From Lepeophtheirus salmonis (taxonomy: Eukaryota > Arthropoda > Copepoda > Siphonostomatoida > Caligidae): DNA of 64,000 nt. The notes below the pieces were generated by a model that was not told the origin of the DNA, made no database searches, and saw only the letters and a list, made by a program, of their open reading frames with translations. Positions 1-11,574 of the stretch are shown in pieces. The first letter of the stretch is position 1; every line of letters starts with the position of its first letter. The stretch lies in NCBI RefSeq assembly GCF_016086655.4, contig NC_052136.2, forward strand, positions 56,970,492 through 57,034,491, in the 5' to 3' direction. A program made the translations under genes and the position numbers.

Positions 1-1814
1 TTAAAATTTATGATTTAGAAACATAAATTAGATGGACAAATGGAGAACAAAAAAAGACGCATCTAATAAAAATCCTTTGCCATCTTAAAGATTCAAAAGA
101 AAAGTGAGACTTAAATAAAGGACTAGTATATTTTCAATGGCTGAGGTAGGACCTAAATGGAAAATGATGAAACAGAATTGAGGGCACAAAAGTTTGTGAG
201 AAAATATGACATGCTACTTTAAAGAATATCATTTATATCCGAACAGTTAAAGCTGGCAATTCAACCTTTAAGCCAAACAAAAGAAGTGATTTTAAAAAGC
301 ATTCAAGGCCCTCTGTTTTCCTATTACACATGCTGGGTAAATTATAGGCTCATCACAAATTCGTTCTCTACAAATAAATGCATAAAAAAGAACAGTACAA
401 GTATTTGAATGTTATGTTAACATGATGATGTTCATTTATTCTTAAAGTGTTCATATTCAAAAGGTGGAAGAATGGCAAAAATCTTGTCGTCGGGCTTGAT
501 GAGATCTAATGCTATTGCAATGAAATTAATGACTACACCTTATAGACTATTATCGATTGACAAGAAACCCTAAGCTCTGACTGGAAGTTTTATTAACTAT
601 AAATAGTCTATTTTAAGTGATAAACTAGTTTTAGATATGTAAATACTTTATTTTGGCATTTAAAAGCTTATTTTATTTTAAATATCTGTTTGTTGGTTAT
701 TTTAAATGTTTGTTTGGTTGTTAGTTTTAGAAGTTAATTGTGCTGATATTACTTAAATGTGTTTACTTTGAGGATAATAAACCACCCGAACTCCGGGTCC
801 AAAATAAAAAGAGCATGAAAACAATAAATATTAGGCCACTATTGCTACATAAGACTATTATGTTGATCGTTGTGATATATACATATTAATCAAGGATGTT
901 CAGAATACTATCAGCCGGTATGCTAAAAAAAACAAAAACAAAATCTAACATGTTAACCCTTATAATTTAAAGAATGTTTTGGAGAAAAGCAGCTCAACTG
1001 ATGCTCATGATCAAAACGATTTATTTAAGTTGTATAATTATTTAAAGTCAGATACACTTTTAATATATGGCTGCATATCAAAAAGGACTTCCCTTCTGGT
1101 AGGTCTGAAAAAAACGATCGTACATTGACTCTGTGGACTTTGAAACTAAGCTTACAATTCTTATTTTTGTATACTGAAATAGGGATTTGCATACTTAATT
1201 TCAATTTGAATTATTTTTGCAATTTTTTTTTACTATACGCAAATTTTGATTCTGTCATTTTTATAAAAATTACCAACTAAATTAACCATATTTTCAAATG
1301 TAATTATTGTTCTGTTTAGGGTATAAAAACAAAACATATCTTAAACTCAATAAATAGAAAGGCCTCCAAACTTCATTATTTCATAAAGCTTCAAATTTAA
1401 TAAATAAACACCTGCTGCTTCCCTTTGTCTTGAATCAGCATCCCATTCCATACATCTGAATATATATATATTGACAAAATTTTTGGGAATACATCCGGGG
1501 CAAACTTTCTTTTAAAATTTTATTCTCATGACTTTTTCCTACAAAAAAATAAAAAACATTCGTGATAATGAATATTACGTCGTTTTGTGTGAAACCTCAC
1601 CTTTTTTTAGAAACATATTGATTATATTTTATACTACGAAAGTATTTATTCTAGATTTATTCTAATGTAACATAATAATTTTATGTATGCAAATATCTAT
1701 CTAATGTATTACACATTCATTATAGAGTTCATCTTTTTAGAAAAACAAAAACATTCTGAAATCGTATTTGAATATACATTTGTACATAATATTTAGAACC
1801 TACATATATATTAT
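1..1814. other. 3' flank of the receptor gene, no gene seen
   Basis: This AT-rich stretch lies downstream of the minus-strand muscarinic receptor and should include its 3' untranslated region. No ORF with recognisable protein similarity was found. About 945-1010 there is a short sequence (core aatttaaagaatgttttgga) that recurs near 37.16 kb and, inverted, near 38.65 kb, so a dispersed repeat fragment is embedded here. Confidence 0.5.
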
Positions 1815-3807
1815 CTATTTAATCGAGAAATCTCCTTTCATGATTCGTTTGAAAGCGTTTTTAAACTGCTGATTACTTGCTGCATAGCAGAAAGGATTGA
1901 TTTGGGCATTGGCATAACAGAGAAAGTAGGAAATCATATAAACGTGGATGTTGACTGCAGTAGGATAGAAACTTGCAAGAATTGCAATTACATGATATGG
2001 AGTCCAACATGCAACAAATGCTCCTAGTATGATAGATATCATACGTAGAGCCTTTTTGGCACGATTTTCAATCATGTTCTTATCCTTTTTCCGTCGTCTG
2101 AATCGTAATTTCTTTCGAATCGTTTTAAGTACAATCACCTTACTTCTTTTGCCTTTAACGGTGAGAAATTGAGAGGTTGTTATTCTTTCTTCCTTAGCCA
2201 ACCGGTGATCTGATTCAGTTTGCTCTTGTTTTGGTGAGGCATTGATTTTTTTAATTGAGTCTAATTCACTCATTACCACCTTACGGTGTTCTAAAGACTG
2301 ATCCTCGACCACAATATGAAGAACGGCGGGCAAGGGACTTTTTTCGTTGTGAGATGAGGATTTTTTTACATTTTTAAGCTTCGTGGTTCTAGCATAATGT
2401 TGATACATGGATACAAGAGAAGTCGGTGAGATTTGAGTACTTTTTGATTCCATTGAAATGCTTGGCCCTGGTTTCTTTCTACGATGGTTACATGGAGCAG
2501 CATGTCCAATGCATTTTTCTCCTCTACAACGATCAGGTGACACAATTTCTGTTGCCTTTTTTTCCACTGTTGTCTTAGCAACTGTATTGTTAGTAACCGG
2601 TGTAATATGCAGAACTGTTGGACGAACTTCCCTTACATTTGTTGGATTAGATTTTGTCTTTAGAGCTTCAGATGGGGCTGCCAAGGGTTTTCGAGCCATG
2701 TTTAAACATTTTTGCCTTTCCTTTTCCTTTCCCCTAGTTTTTTTACTGAGGGTCCATGCCGTTTGAAAAATAAAGGAGTATAGAACGATAAGTATTACAA
2801 GTGGAATCCAATAATATCCGATGATAAGTGATGTGTTGAAGAGTGGATCCTTGAGAAACTGAACCATGCATTCACCTGGGAGTAAATCTCTTTTTCCAAT
2901 GAAATGTTCCCATCCGAATATACTGACAAAGAACAACAATGCTGACACCACCCAAATCGTTACTACAACAGCCATGATTTTATTACCAGTTCTCCATGTA
3001 CGATATTGGGTCGCAAATTTAACAGAGCAAAATCTGTCTATTGTTATGGAGAGAACCGTAAACTGAGAGACTAAGCATACTGTATAATCCACTGAAAGCC
3101 AAAGATCACATAACATGGGTCCGAGTTCATCTGGCCAATATCCAACTAATACATAACTACAGAATTATTAAAATTAAAATGAAGTTAAAAAAACATAGCT
3201 TTTACTCATTTTTCTTACATTGTATAAAATGGCATGGAAACAGTACCAATGAGGACATCTGTAATGGCTAGGGAGGCAATAAAAAAATTTGGTGGTTGAC
3301 GGATCTGTCTTTCCACAACAAAGGAGACAAGTACAAGGAGATTTCCAAATGTTGTGATAACAATGCATATTGCCAGAAAAATTGCTATAAGTACAGTTAA
3401 AGCAGTCCCAAATGGTGCAGGCCAACATTCAGGTCCGCATGGAATGCTTTGCTTACCTACAAAGAAAAGATATGATCTATGATGGTATTTCAGTTATACT
3501 CACGTATACGTAAAAATAACTTACTCAAGGAATAATTTCGACATAGCTCGCTAGAATTATTATACCCAAAGAAGGAGAGACATAGATTATTGTCATTGGG
3601 CAATAATGGTGGAGTCGAAGAAGGATTTGTTGTACTGGATACATATTGATCATATTGTTCAATTAGGTTAGTAAAGAGTTCTGTTTGATTGAATGGAAAT
3701 GAAGATGATTTTTTGCGGTTTCTTATGATTGGGAGATCATCTATGCTGATTGATGGAAAGCATTCGGGAAGATCTCGTCCCAAAGCAGTGTTGCAGAGAC
3801 GTTTTTT
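1815..3807 (-). CDS. mAChR-B: B-type muscarinic acetylcholine receptor-like GPCR (three C-terminal exons)
   Basis: A class A seven-transmembrane receptor at the plasma membrane, expected to couple acetylcholine to a G protein. Minus-strand exons read 3807-3525, 3456-3219 and 3156-1815. Both junctions are GT/AG and keep the frame (a|gt = Ser, at|t = Ile); the introns are 68 and 62 nt. Exon 1 encodes an extracellular tail with NQT, NNSS and NYS glycosylation sites. Exon 2 holds TM1 (GNLLVLVSF) and TM2 (SLAITD). The last exon holds the TM3 Cys and ligand Asp (LCDLWLSVDYTV), a DRF variant of the DRY motif, the second-loop block GWEHFIGKRDLLPGEC, TM5, a basic third intracellular loop of roughly 200 residues, CWTPYH in TM6 and NPFCY in TM7. 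The second-loop block is what points to arthropod B-type rather than A-type receptors; that subtype call is from memory. The 3807 boundary has a weak acceptor and is uncertain. Confidence 0.88.
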
Positions 3808-4007
3808 CTGCTTTTCAAGCTTCCTATCATTATATTATATATAATTTTTTTTTGTAATAATAGAGGAAACGTGACTACAATAGTTTACGAAGAAACTTGT
3901 CTTCCTCTACATAAGTGAGGGCAACACTAAATTTATATCTTATAATAGGCATGACTACATATTACATTATACTATTATTGTTGATAATAATGTATTAATT
4001 TGTTTAC

Positions 4008-4190
4008 CATTTTGTGATATAATTTTCTCCTATTGTAAGAACCAGTGAGGACTTGTTTTCCTCCATCTTGTTTGTGACAGATATTCCATTCACTGAATTC
4101 TCCTATGACAAATGAGATGATTATAAATAAACATGTGTACTGCAAATGTATAAAGTATATTGGGTCAAACTTATTAAATTCGGTAGACAT
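4008..4190 (-). CDS. mAChR-B: Tentative first coding exon of the muscarinic receptor
   Basis: An ATG at 4190 opens a minus-strand reading frame whose residues 17-30 form a hydrophobic stretch (YTCLFIIISFVIGEF), like a signal peptide or signal anchor. A possible donor (GTAAAC) after codon 61 leaves phase 0. That matches the phase of the exon beginning at 3807 across a ~200 nt intron. The match of phase, orientation and spacing is suggestive. However the donor is only fair, the acceptor at 3807 lacks a good pyrimidine tract, and most class A receptors have no signal peptide, so this could be a chance ORF. Confidence 0.35.
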
Positions 4191-5307
4191 AATGACTTAT
4201 TGGATAATTATAGGTTCGATATCCATATTAATGACGTTTCATAATAAAATTATTTTTACTTGATATTTAACGGATTTTTTGAGAATAACACCTCCTAAAT
4301 ACTACTCTAAGAAATGTTTTCATCCAGTTTTGAAAGAATTTTGATATTGTAACACTTTCAAACAGCAGTTTGAATTAAATGAGTAAAAGTATATGTATTT
4401 TAAAATGGCTTATTCGAAGAATTAGAAAGACAAAATTACTGCCTGGAGATATTTAAATATGTAATATATCCTTAAATTGAACCTAATACTTGTTGCAATT
4501 TAATGTCATACTTACACAAGCCCTCTAATGCAATACTTTTTTTAAATGGTGCGCCTTCGTCTTAGTTTTTGTATTTCGATGTTTATCGTAATTGATAACG
4601 TTGCTTCCCTGATAACTTTTTAGAAATAAACATTTTGGTTGTTTTTGTTTTTTGTTCATGTAACACCACTCACCCATGATCAAAAATGAATTTTATACTT
4701 AGTTTTTCGTCTTTTCTCCCAGAGCTTTCGTTCTGGCTTGCAAGTATTGAACAAAATGATTATACGGCCTGCACTCGTTATCTTTCAGTTATCAGGCCCG
4801 CAGTAAAAAAAGGTTTGGGTACCCCTGCTCGAATGTATAAATAATATTAATAATTTAAATCGGTAATATGTCTCATCTTTTGATTTTTGTTCGAGATTGT
4901 TCTTGTGTTGAAGGCCATGTAGTATGTAGTTCTACCGCCTCTTTTTCCAACTTTTAGTTTATTTTTGTCCGTAGCCTATTTTTGTTATTCTTTTTTTACT
5001 TACTTGGCTATAAACAATCCTTACTAAATAATAATGATTATATATTTACAGATACTATCTAATTTTGGCAAGACAACCATGGAAGGATTATCATATACAT
5101 ACCCCCACAGATAAGTTTAATATTATAATAATGAAACCTCTCTCTACAAGAGAAAAAAAGTTCTAAAAGGTGTGTGAGTCTGATTATCAACATCATTAAA
5201 GATAGTATTATTATGTGCATAGTGTTTATACTGTACGTAGATCTAATGATGAGTATACTAACCGCGTGTACATTTGGCACATCTTCCTCTTTGTAAAAGA
5301 GTGTTTG
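4191..5307. other. Intergenic, 5' side of the receptor gene
   Basis: AT-rich sequence without a recognisable gene. The promoter of the minus-strand receptor may lie here, but no motif could be assigned with confidence. Confidence 0.4.
4800..4829. repeat. hAT-like terminal sequence
   Basis: Read on the minus strand, the end is CAGGGGTACCCAAACCTTTT, which resembles the terminal inverted repeats of hAT elements (CAGGGGTnCCCAAACTTTT, from general knowledge). No partner end or transposase was found nearby, so only one end of a non-autonomous or truncated copy is visible. Confidence 0.3.
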
Positions 5308-5427
5308 TTAGACTTTCCAAAGTTGTTTGAAATGTTTACGTATTTTGTAATAACTAGCATCCCTCAATGTGATAATCCCTGGCAACAAAATGAGAAGGAA
5401 ACCTATCACAGTTCCTTTGGTTAGTGC
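5308..5427 (-). other. Possible exon with TMEM230-like membrane segment
   Basis: After an AG at 5428-5429, the minus strand reads ALTKGTVIGFLLILLPGI followed by TLRDASYYKIRK and a stop at 5308. The pattern G..L..LPG...LR.A.Y resembles the second membrane segment of TMEM230/TMEM134 proteins (GILVFLPGFYHLRIAYYA in the human protein, from memory). The C-terminal family tail is absent and no partner exon was found. A strong acceptor-like tract (tttttttctcttgtag) lies downstream on the same strand near 5150. A chance hydrophobic ORF is quite possible. Confidence 0.2.
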
Positions 5428-5929
5428 CTGGTAATTTTGCCTTAAACCTTAATATATAAATAAATAAAGTCTATATTTCATTAACGTTTAATATACAATA
5501 TTTATTACCCTTTAAATATTTGTTTTTATCTATTAAAGTTTGAAGGAATTATGATCTTGCCCAATATTAAGCATTTTTTTCATTCCAGGAGTTTTTGTAG
5601 TATTTTGTAGTATCTTGTTTAAAGATAATTACTAACAGAAAAGTGATTAGCATTTCTTCTATTCGAATCGTTGCCCTGTTTTTTTTTTCAAATTCTACTA
5701 ATTTTATTTTCCATTTTGTTTCTGGTTCGAATTCATTACATAGTGAAATTTTGCTTTTGTATGCATTGAACTTTTGGAGAATTATTTCATCATTTTTGCA
5801 GCAGAAAAACAATCATTTTATGTGTCTTATAGTAATACACATTACATATTTTGATAAAAAAATTCCAAAAGAACAACAATTTTTAACCAAAAATAACAAA
5901 AACGACGTATAAATCTCAATTATTTATAT

Positions 5930-6050
5930 AGTAAGGGGAAATATCCTTGAGGGAAAATGTCCAAAAACGAATGGTTTAAGGTAAAATATCCTGAGGCGAA
6001 ATTACCTAATGTCCTTCTGGATATATTTCCTGGGACATTTAGTCTTAGTA
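5930..6050. repeat. Short degenerate repeat (ggaaatatcctnaggsaaa)
   Basis: Units of about 30-40 bp such as ggggaaatatccttgaggga, taaaatatcctgaggcgaaa and tatatttcctgggacattt alternate across this stretch. The style resembles the aattttctccnggtcatttt units at 10.19 kb in the opposite orientation. Function unknown; it is probably a dispersed simple repeat. Confidence 0.4.
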
Positions 6051-6067
6051 ATATATGACACTGGTCT

Positions 6068-6485
6068 TCAACTAGCCCACATTGCACTGATATGTCTTAA
6101 TTTAACCTTTGGTCTCAAAAAATGCAACACGATGCTGTCCAGAGATTTTAGGTAAGGGAGAAGGGTCTCTAAACGAAGACAAAGTTTGCAAGGCATAACT
6201 TTTTGTCTGTAAGGATGTGTTAGATGGAACCCCATCCTGAGTCTATACATAATTTCCTTAGAGTAATTAGCGTTTAATCATAGCAAGACAGTCCTTGTCA
6301 TCTGATGCTACCACCCCAAGGAAAATTACCTGAGGTGCTGCATGCTTCGTTCTGAAGGTCTTGTTAACCTCTTTGGATGATCCTCTTGGATTAATCTGCT
6401 TCACATATCTTCTTTCCAGATAACATTTAAGTGAGTGTTGCCCTTTTTCTTGCTGTGTACTCTTCTTCTTCTTCTTTTCATACAA
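6068..6485 (-). pseudogene. Decayed Tc1/mariner-like transposase fragment
   Basis: The minus strand reads VNKTFRTKHAAPQVIFLGVV then ASDDKDCLAM. This matches the block after the first catalytic Asp of IS630/Tc1-mariner transposases (typically xFRTKHPAxVMVLGVVASxGKxMPP). The upstream part is basic and low in complexity; the downstream reading to about 6068 is stop-broken and less clear. Neither a complete catalytic triad nor terminal repeats could be found, so this is an internal relic. Confidence 0.45.
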
Positions 6486-7408
6486 AATAATTTTAATTTA
6501 AAAAAAAAAAAAATAACTTATCACCTGATTGTAATTTTATTTCCTCTTACTCCTAAGAAAATTTGAGAATCAAATCAAAAAGCAGGGAAAAAGTTCTGCC
6601 TGCACTCTGTAGTTTGTAGAAAACAATTTTTTACAAGTAATTGTCCTCATAACGCAGTTTCTAACTTTTATATATTTATATTTTTTTTGTTCCACTTCAA
6701 AAAGCATTTAGATATCAATTAGACGCATACTATGACCCCTGATTTAATGAGTTTTAGAAGTACTTCATATTTGTCCATATTTTGTGGAATAAATATGGCC
6801 TGTGGCTAATGATAATTGTAATGATTTTGTTAATATTATAATTATTTATATGACTTAAAGATAAAATATCGAAGCATTTGCAAATATTATCTAGAAATCT
6901 GTTCATTCAATATAAAACCAAATTTACAATATTGTATACTATTAAAAAAAAAATTGATACCTATACCAAGAATGAAAGGTTTCAAATTAGTTACGTTAAT
7001 TCGAAAAAAAAGAAAGATAAGGAATGGGCGATGAATGATGATTTTTGACCCGTTATCTATTATTTTTTGTTCGGTACGACGCCTATTAAAAAAGAAAGCA
7101 AGATAATATAAAGGGGGAAATTGAACAAAAGAGAAAAATAACTATAAAAAACCAAGAGATAAAAGGCACAAAGTCACGAAGTACATAGTTTCTAAATGAT
7201 TGATTGTTTGCCTTTAAAATCCAGATACTAACAAGCAAAGTTATTAAATATAAATTGAAGTTATGTATTGGAGAATAAAGGACAGTGTTATCATTGCAAT
7301 TAACCTTATAAGGAAAATCAAATTGTACGTTTTGCCAAAAAAAAAAAAAATACTACAATAAACATATAGGAAAAACTGGTACAGGTTGTTAACAAGGTAA
7401 TGCAATAC
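6486..7408. other. Intergenic, no gene seen
   Basis: AT-rich with homopolymer tracts. If the exon at 7409-7518 belongs to a real gene, this is where its next exon might be expected; I found no convincing continuation. Confidence 0.4.
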
Positions 7409-7518
7409 CTGGCTGTTTGGGTTGTGGTCCCAGCACACTACTCTATGCCGACTTGTAGCATTTGGTTTTTTGGTAGGCACATTCAGTATGATTGGACGGT
7501 CTACTAGACTGTTTTCTC
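7409..7518 (-). CDS. Isolated exon-like ORF with GPS-like cysteine motif
   Basis: The 110-nt segment is bounded on the minus strand by a good acceptor (tttttttcaatatttag) and a CAG|GTATTG donor. It encodes ENSLVDRPIILNVPTKKPNA followed by TSRHRVVCWDHNPNSQ. The layout (hydrophobic strand, loop, CxxD/N around a Trp) resembles the first half of the GPS motif of adhesion GPCRs and related GAIN-domain proteins, where C-x-x-W/F-D is followed by GxWSxxGC. The second half is not in the nearby sequence, and no flanking exon was recognised. It may be one exon of a gene with long introns, a relic, or chance. Confidence 0.3.
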
Positions 7519-8029
7519 CTAAATATTGAAAAAAAGTAGTTGTTGGATGCACCAACCAAAAATATGACTTTCATTTTCACTTCCAAGATGTTAATCTAAG
7601 TAATTGTGATAGTTTTGAGTAGTTTAATGAAATTTTGCCTTTAATTTTGTTCCATTTTTTATATTTTGTAACTTTTCTGTCTTTTTCTTTGCAAGCAATA
7701 AAAACAAACAAGCGTTATCTATGATGCATACAGTACAACTAATTAAAGCAGACTACCGGAAACAAATTTGACATGCTGAAAAAAGGCTATCAGTTAGCAA
7801 AAGTAAACTTAGGTCATTTTTTTTTTTACAGTAACAAAAGTTCTTAGTTTTTGACCTTCAATTTTTCCATTTTTGTATCCTTCAATATTTATGAAAATCA
7901 TAACTTCATTTGTATTGTATATATGTATATATACAAGTTGGGGATTTTAAATCCAGAAAATTTTAGTATAACGTACATTACAATTTATTTCCCAAAACTA
8001 ATGAAGGAATTCACAAATATTTTGATCTT
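7519..8029. other. Intergenic, no gene seen
   Basis: AT-rich sequence with a short tatatgtatatatac microsatellite near 7919. No supported gene. Confidence 0.4.
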
Positions 8030-8470
8030 GCATATAGAAGTCCTTAGTGAAGTCAATCCCTCTAACCAACCACCTCCAACTTCAACCACAGCTTGCAACC
8101 TGGCCAATAACCTGGCACTGACTTTGATGAGGAACTCCTTGTCCACATTGCCCACTGCTCTGAGAATGGAAGGCCACAAAGAGTAAACATAAATATACAC
8201 ACGTTTTTGAACTCTCTCTCCAAGAAGCGCCGCCCATAGTAGTTCAAGAAGTTACGCTTCTGCCGAGTTAAGAGGTCATGTGTTCATGAGTCTTCTTTGC
8301 AGGTGTTCCCGACCAATCAAACTCCTTTAAACCCCTTACAACATCGTGAACAGTTGATTGGGACAGCTTCATAAACTCAATAATATCTTTGGAAGTAGGC
8401 TCAGCACGGAGCTACACAATCTTAGGGGCACGGCGTTCATAATCGGAAAATGTTATGTTATACAGTTTTG
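8030..8470 (-). pseudogene. Internally deleted mariner-like transposase
   Basis: On the minus strand the N-terminal helix-turn-helix part is recognisable (YERRAPKIV, stop, LRAEPTSKDIIEFMKLSQST then VHDVVRGLKEFDWSGTPAKK). It runs within about 120 nt into a C-terminal block (AVGNVDKEFLIKVSARLLAR then LQAVVEVGGGWLE), which is the usual end of these transposases. The catalytic DDD/E core between them is missing. Frameshifts and stops break what remains. Flanking inverted repeats were not resolved. Confidence 0.6.
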
Positions 8471-9919
8471 TCAGCTGAATCTGATGAATACACTTTCAAA
8501 AAACATATATTTTAGGGTTGCCAAGATATTTTAGTCTAAAAAAAATTTCCAAATTTTAAATTCCCGCCCTGTACATATATTTTTAAGGGTATGAATAAAT
8601 TAATTTTTGATTCAAATGGTTTGTTGATTGGAGTAGAGAAAATGTTAAAAAAATAAATTTTTGAAAGTTGATAATCTTTCAGACATTTTCTCTCTTTTAA
8701 ACAAGAAACATTCACTGGAATATACTCATAATATTTGTTCTTTTTTATTTTAAAAAAAAATATAATTTTGAGAGTGGAATTCATTTTTTAAAATACCTAC
8801 ATAACTTTTACTTTTGAAATTAATCACTTGAAAGATTTGTTAAGACTTAAATATACTTGAAAAAAGGACTATTACAAATTAAACGTTCAAAAGTGAGATT
8901 TAATCAAATGCATTTCTATGTGTGGAGAAAATGTCTTTGACTTCAAGAAATTATGTGAATTATTTGTAACATGGACATTCCTAGCATTTATCTAATTATT
9001 TACAAATAATCTGACTATTTAATGTGGAATTATTTTTCAATGAAATGATCTAAAAACCTGTTTTATTTGTAATCAAAAGTAAAATAAAATATTAAAAATT
9101 GTAATTTAGTTATTATATGATTTTAATAACATTCATTGTACGCTCATATAAATACAGGGTTGATCTTATTCAGTGTTAAACATTTTATTAATTTCAATTT
9201 TTTAAGAGTAAAAGTGAAACAAGAGGTATTGTGACGGCATTATTATCTGAAAATAGTGACGAATATTCTAGTATAAATAATTATTTATATTCTTCGTTAA
9301 GGCAGGAAAATCCAGGATAGCAAAATCGAAAGATTTTTTATAAATAATCAAGTTTTTAGTACAATATTACAATTATACATTTTGGGTTATTCCAGGAAGA
9401 AATTTTTAGAAGGTAGCAGATTTCATTTTGAAATAGTATGTGGTATCATTGATAGTAGCCCTACTCATAAATTTAATATTTGAATCCATTACTCAATCCA
9501 ACTCTCAGTTATGAGATTTTAAAAGGGAATAAATTCGGATTTTGATGATTTTTTTATTAGTGATATAGTAAAAAAAAATAATTACAAATTTAAAACAGCA
9601 TTGAAAAGCGATCAGTTATCAAAACTTTTTTTGTAATTTTTTTTGTTTGTGCCAGGGAAAAAAAAAATCGATACCCTTAACTATTTTAGGGTTGGTGTTT
9701 TTTTATATAGCTTTTTTACCTTTTTAACCATTTAAAGATAGAACAACATTTTTTTTTAAATTGTAAAGTATTAAAAATAACGAAAATCATAACTTTATTT
9801 AAATTATATTTTGCTTTAAAGGGTTTATTCGATTAAATCTTTTTTCATTTCTTTACTAGATAAATGAAATTATGATTTCCATATTATTATTAATAATAGT
9901 TAATTCAATTTATGTAAAC
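8471..9919. other. Intergenic, no gene seen
   Basis: Very AT-rich; several runs of T or A. No supported gene or clear repeat boundary. Confidence 0.4.
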
Positions 9920-10110
9920 CAAACAGGTTAAAAACCACCGCGGCCACTTCACAAAGCATTTAAGTCCCTTCCAAATACTCAAAACTGAACTCCGAGTCCA
10001 TGGGTCGTTAAAGACTACGGCAGAGACACTATGCAGGTTAAAATCGACAGCCGTCACTTGATAAAGAATTTTGGGCCCTTCATATAGCTCCCAAATAAAC
10101 ATTAGGGCCA
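9920..10110. repeat. Diverged tandem duplication, ~108 bp unit
   Basis: Two blocks begin with caggttaaaa and continue with similar text (ccrcggccacttcacaaagcattt versus cagccgtcacttgataaagaattt). Each is then followed by gggccctt/aagtccctt and an AAATACTC/AGCTCCCAAA segment. The two are about 108 bp apart and clearly diverged. GC content is higher than the surroundings. Confidence 0.45.
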
Positions 10111-10184
10111 TGACCTTTTAATCTGCTGGGTGGCTCTACCATTGCACAAAATATTTTTTTGCCCGAGGTATACTGATTTTGTAA

Positions 10185-10290
10185 GTGAATGACGGGAATT
10201 TTCTCAGTGATAAGTTTCCGCACTAGCAATTTTCTCCAGGTCAATTTTCCGCCATTGCAATTTTATCCGGTGTCATTTTCCGTGTGCGTT
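10185..10290 (+). repeat. Three imperfect ~32-bp units
   Basis: Units of the form aattttctccnggtcatttt followed by ccgccattgc repeat three times between about 10197 and 10283. The pattern resembles, in reverse complement, the repeat near 5.93-6.05 kb. Confidence 0.45.
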
Positions 10291-11570
10291 TGTAACCTTA
10301 TAAACATCAGTACAACTTATGTTTTTTCTAAAAACAAGCTTAAAGAAAGTTGAAATGACGTCTTTTCCGACTGTTAGATATATAAAATAGCTTTAGAAAA
10401 CTAAAACCTGACTGATTCATCTATAACTTTTGTAGAAATATTTGGCTCTTTTAGGCCTACTGTATGCAATTTGGTAAATGGTCATCTCTGATTTAATTTT
10501 GTAATAGTGTTGAGAGATTTTCAAATGGCCTTAATGCTTTGAAAATGGATGTTTTTTAAGATAATATTTGCTTCTTATTCAATTTACTTTCAAGCTCAGT
10601 GATATATTATTAATTTTATTTGATAATTTTCTTACAAAATATAATAAAATCTGTGTTATTTTATTCTTCTTATCTCTCCTTGTCTAAAAACAGAATAAGA
10701 GTTACAGGAAATTTTTGAGACCAAATACTCACAACGCACATTATCCATCCTTTTCCATTAATTAAACAATAACATTGGTAAACTTATATGAAAAAATTAT
10801 ATAATACTATTATGCATAATTTTTTGATTCACTTAGGTTTTGTATTAGTTATTTGTAAAATATGATTACTACAAGAAGCTATGAATATTATCACAAGAAA
10901 ATAGTAAGTATCTTTTTTCTACCTTGTAAAAGTGAATAGGTTCATTTCATGACTTTTTTTTTTGGAAATGATCACTAACCAACTTCAAATAATTTTACAA
11001 AAAGTTTTATCTGTCGCCCAACAGCCTTAAAGTTTTAAAAATTGAGATATTTTTCGAAAATGTTTTCTTTTGTGATATAACTTTCATACAAACAGAAGAA
11101 CCTAAGTTAAATCACTTTTTATTTATAATTATTTATGTTATGTATAATTAAATTCATATATTTTTTTAGTCTAGTAATAGACCAATGAAATGTGTTAAAT
11201 GAATCTGGTTATGACAATTAAAAATAAAAATCAGTAAACAATTTGTAAAATATTTTATTCTTTTTTTTTTTTACATAATTAAATTTTACCAAGAACAATA
11301 AACTTGATTTAATTTTTAAAATATGTGTACATAATATTTGATTCCATTTGATGTGTCATTTACAAATTGTATATGTTTGCAAAGTATGGGAGTGGGGGGG
11401 GGGTAACTCTCTAACCAATAAGAGCGTTTGGCTTCTTTATGATGATAATAGTTTTTTTTTTTTTTTTTTTTGATAGCAATTAAATAAGAAAAAGGCTCTC
11501 ACAAAAAATCATGTTCTCCTTTGAAATAAAGGAAGGAAAATGAGTCTGTGAGAGAGAGTCCAAACAATAG
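10291..11570. other. Intergenic, no gene seen
   Basis: AT-rich sequence containing a run of ten G near 11394 and a T run near 11450. No supported gene. Confidence 0.4.
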
Positions 11571-11574
11571 TGTT

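Noticed and set aside
2366..3428. Open frames overlapping the receptor exons in other frames (for example 2458-2766 plus strand)
   Set aside because: They are out-of-frame readings of the receptor's coding sequence; the receptor frame carries the conserved motifs.
3490..3783. Use of the TTG at 3783 as a start for the receptor's extracellular exon
   Set aside because: No ATG context; the frame stays open upstream and is better explained as an internal exon with an acceptor.
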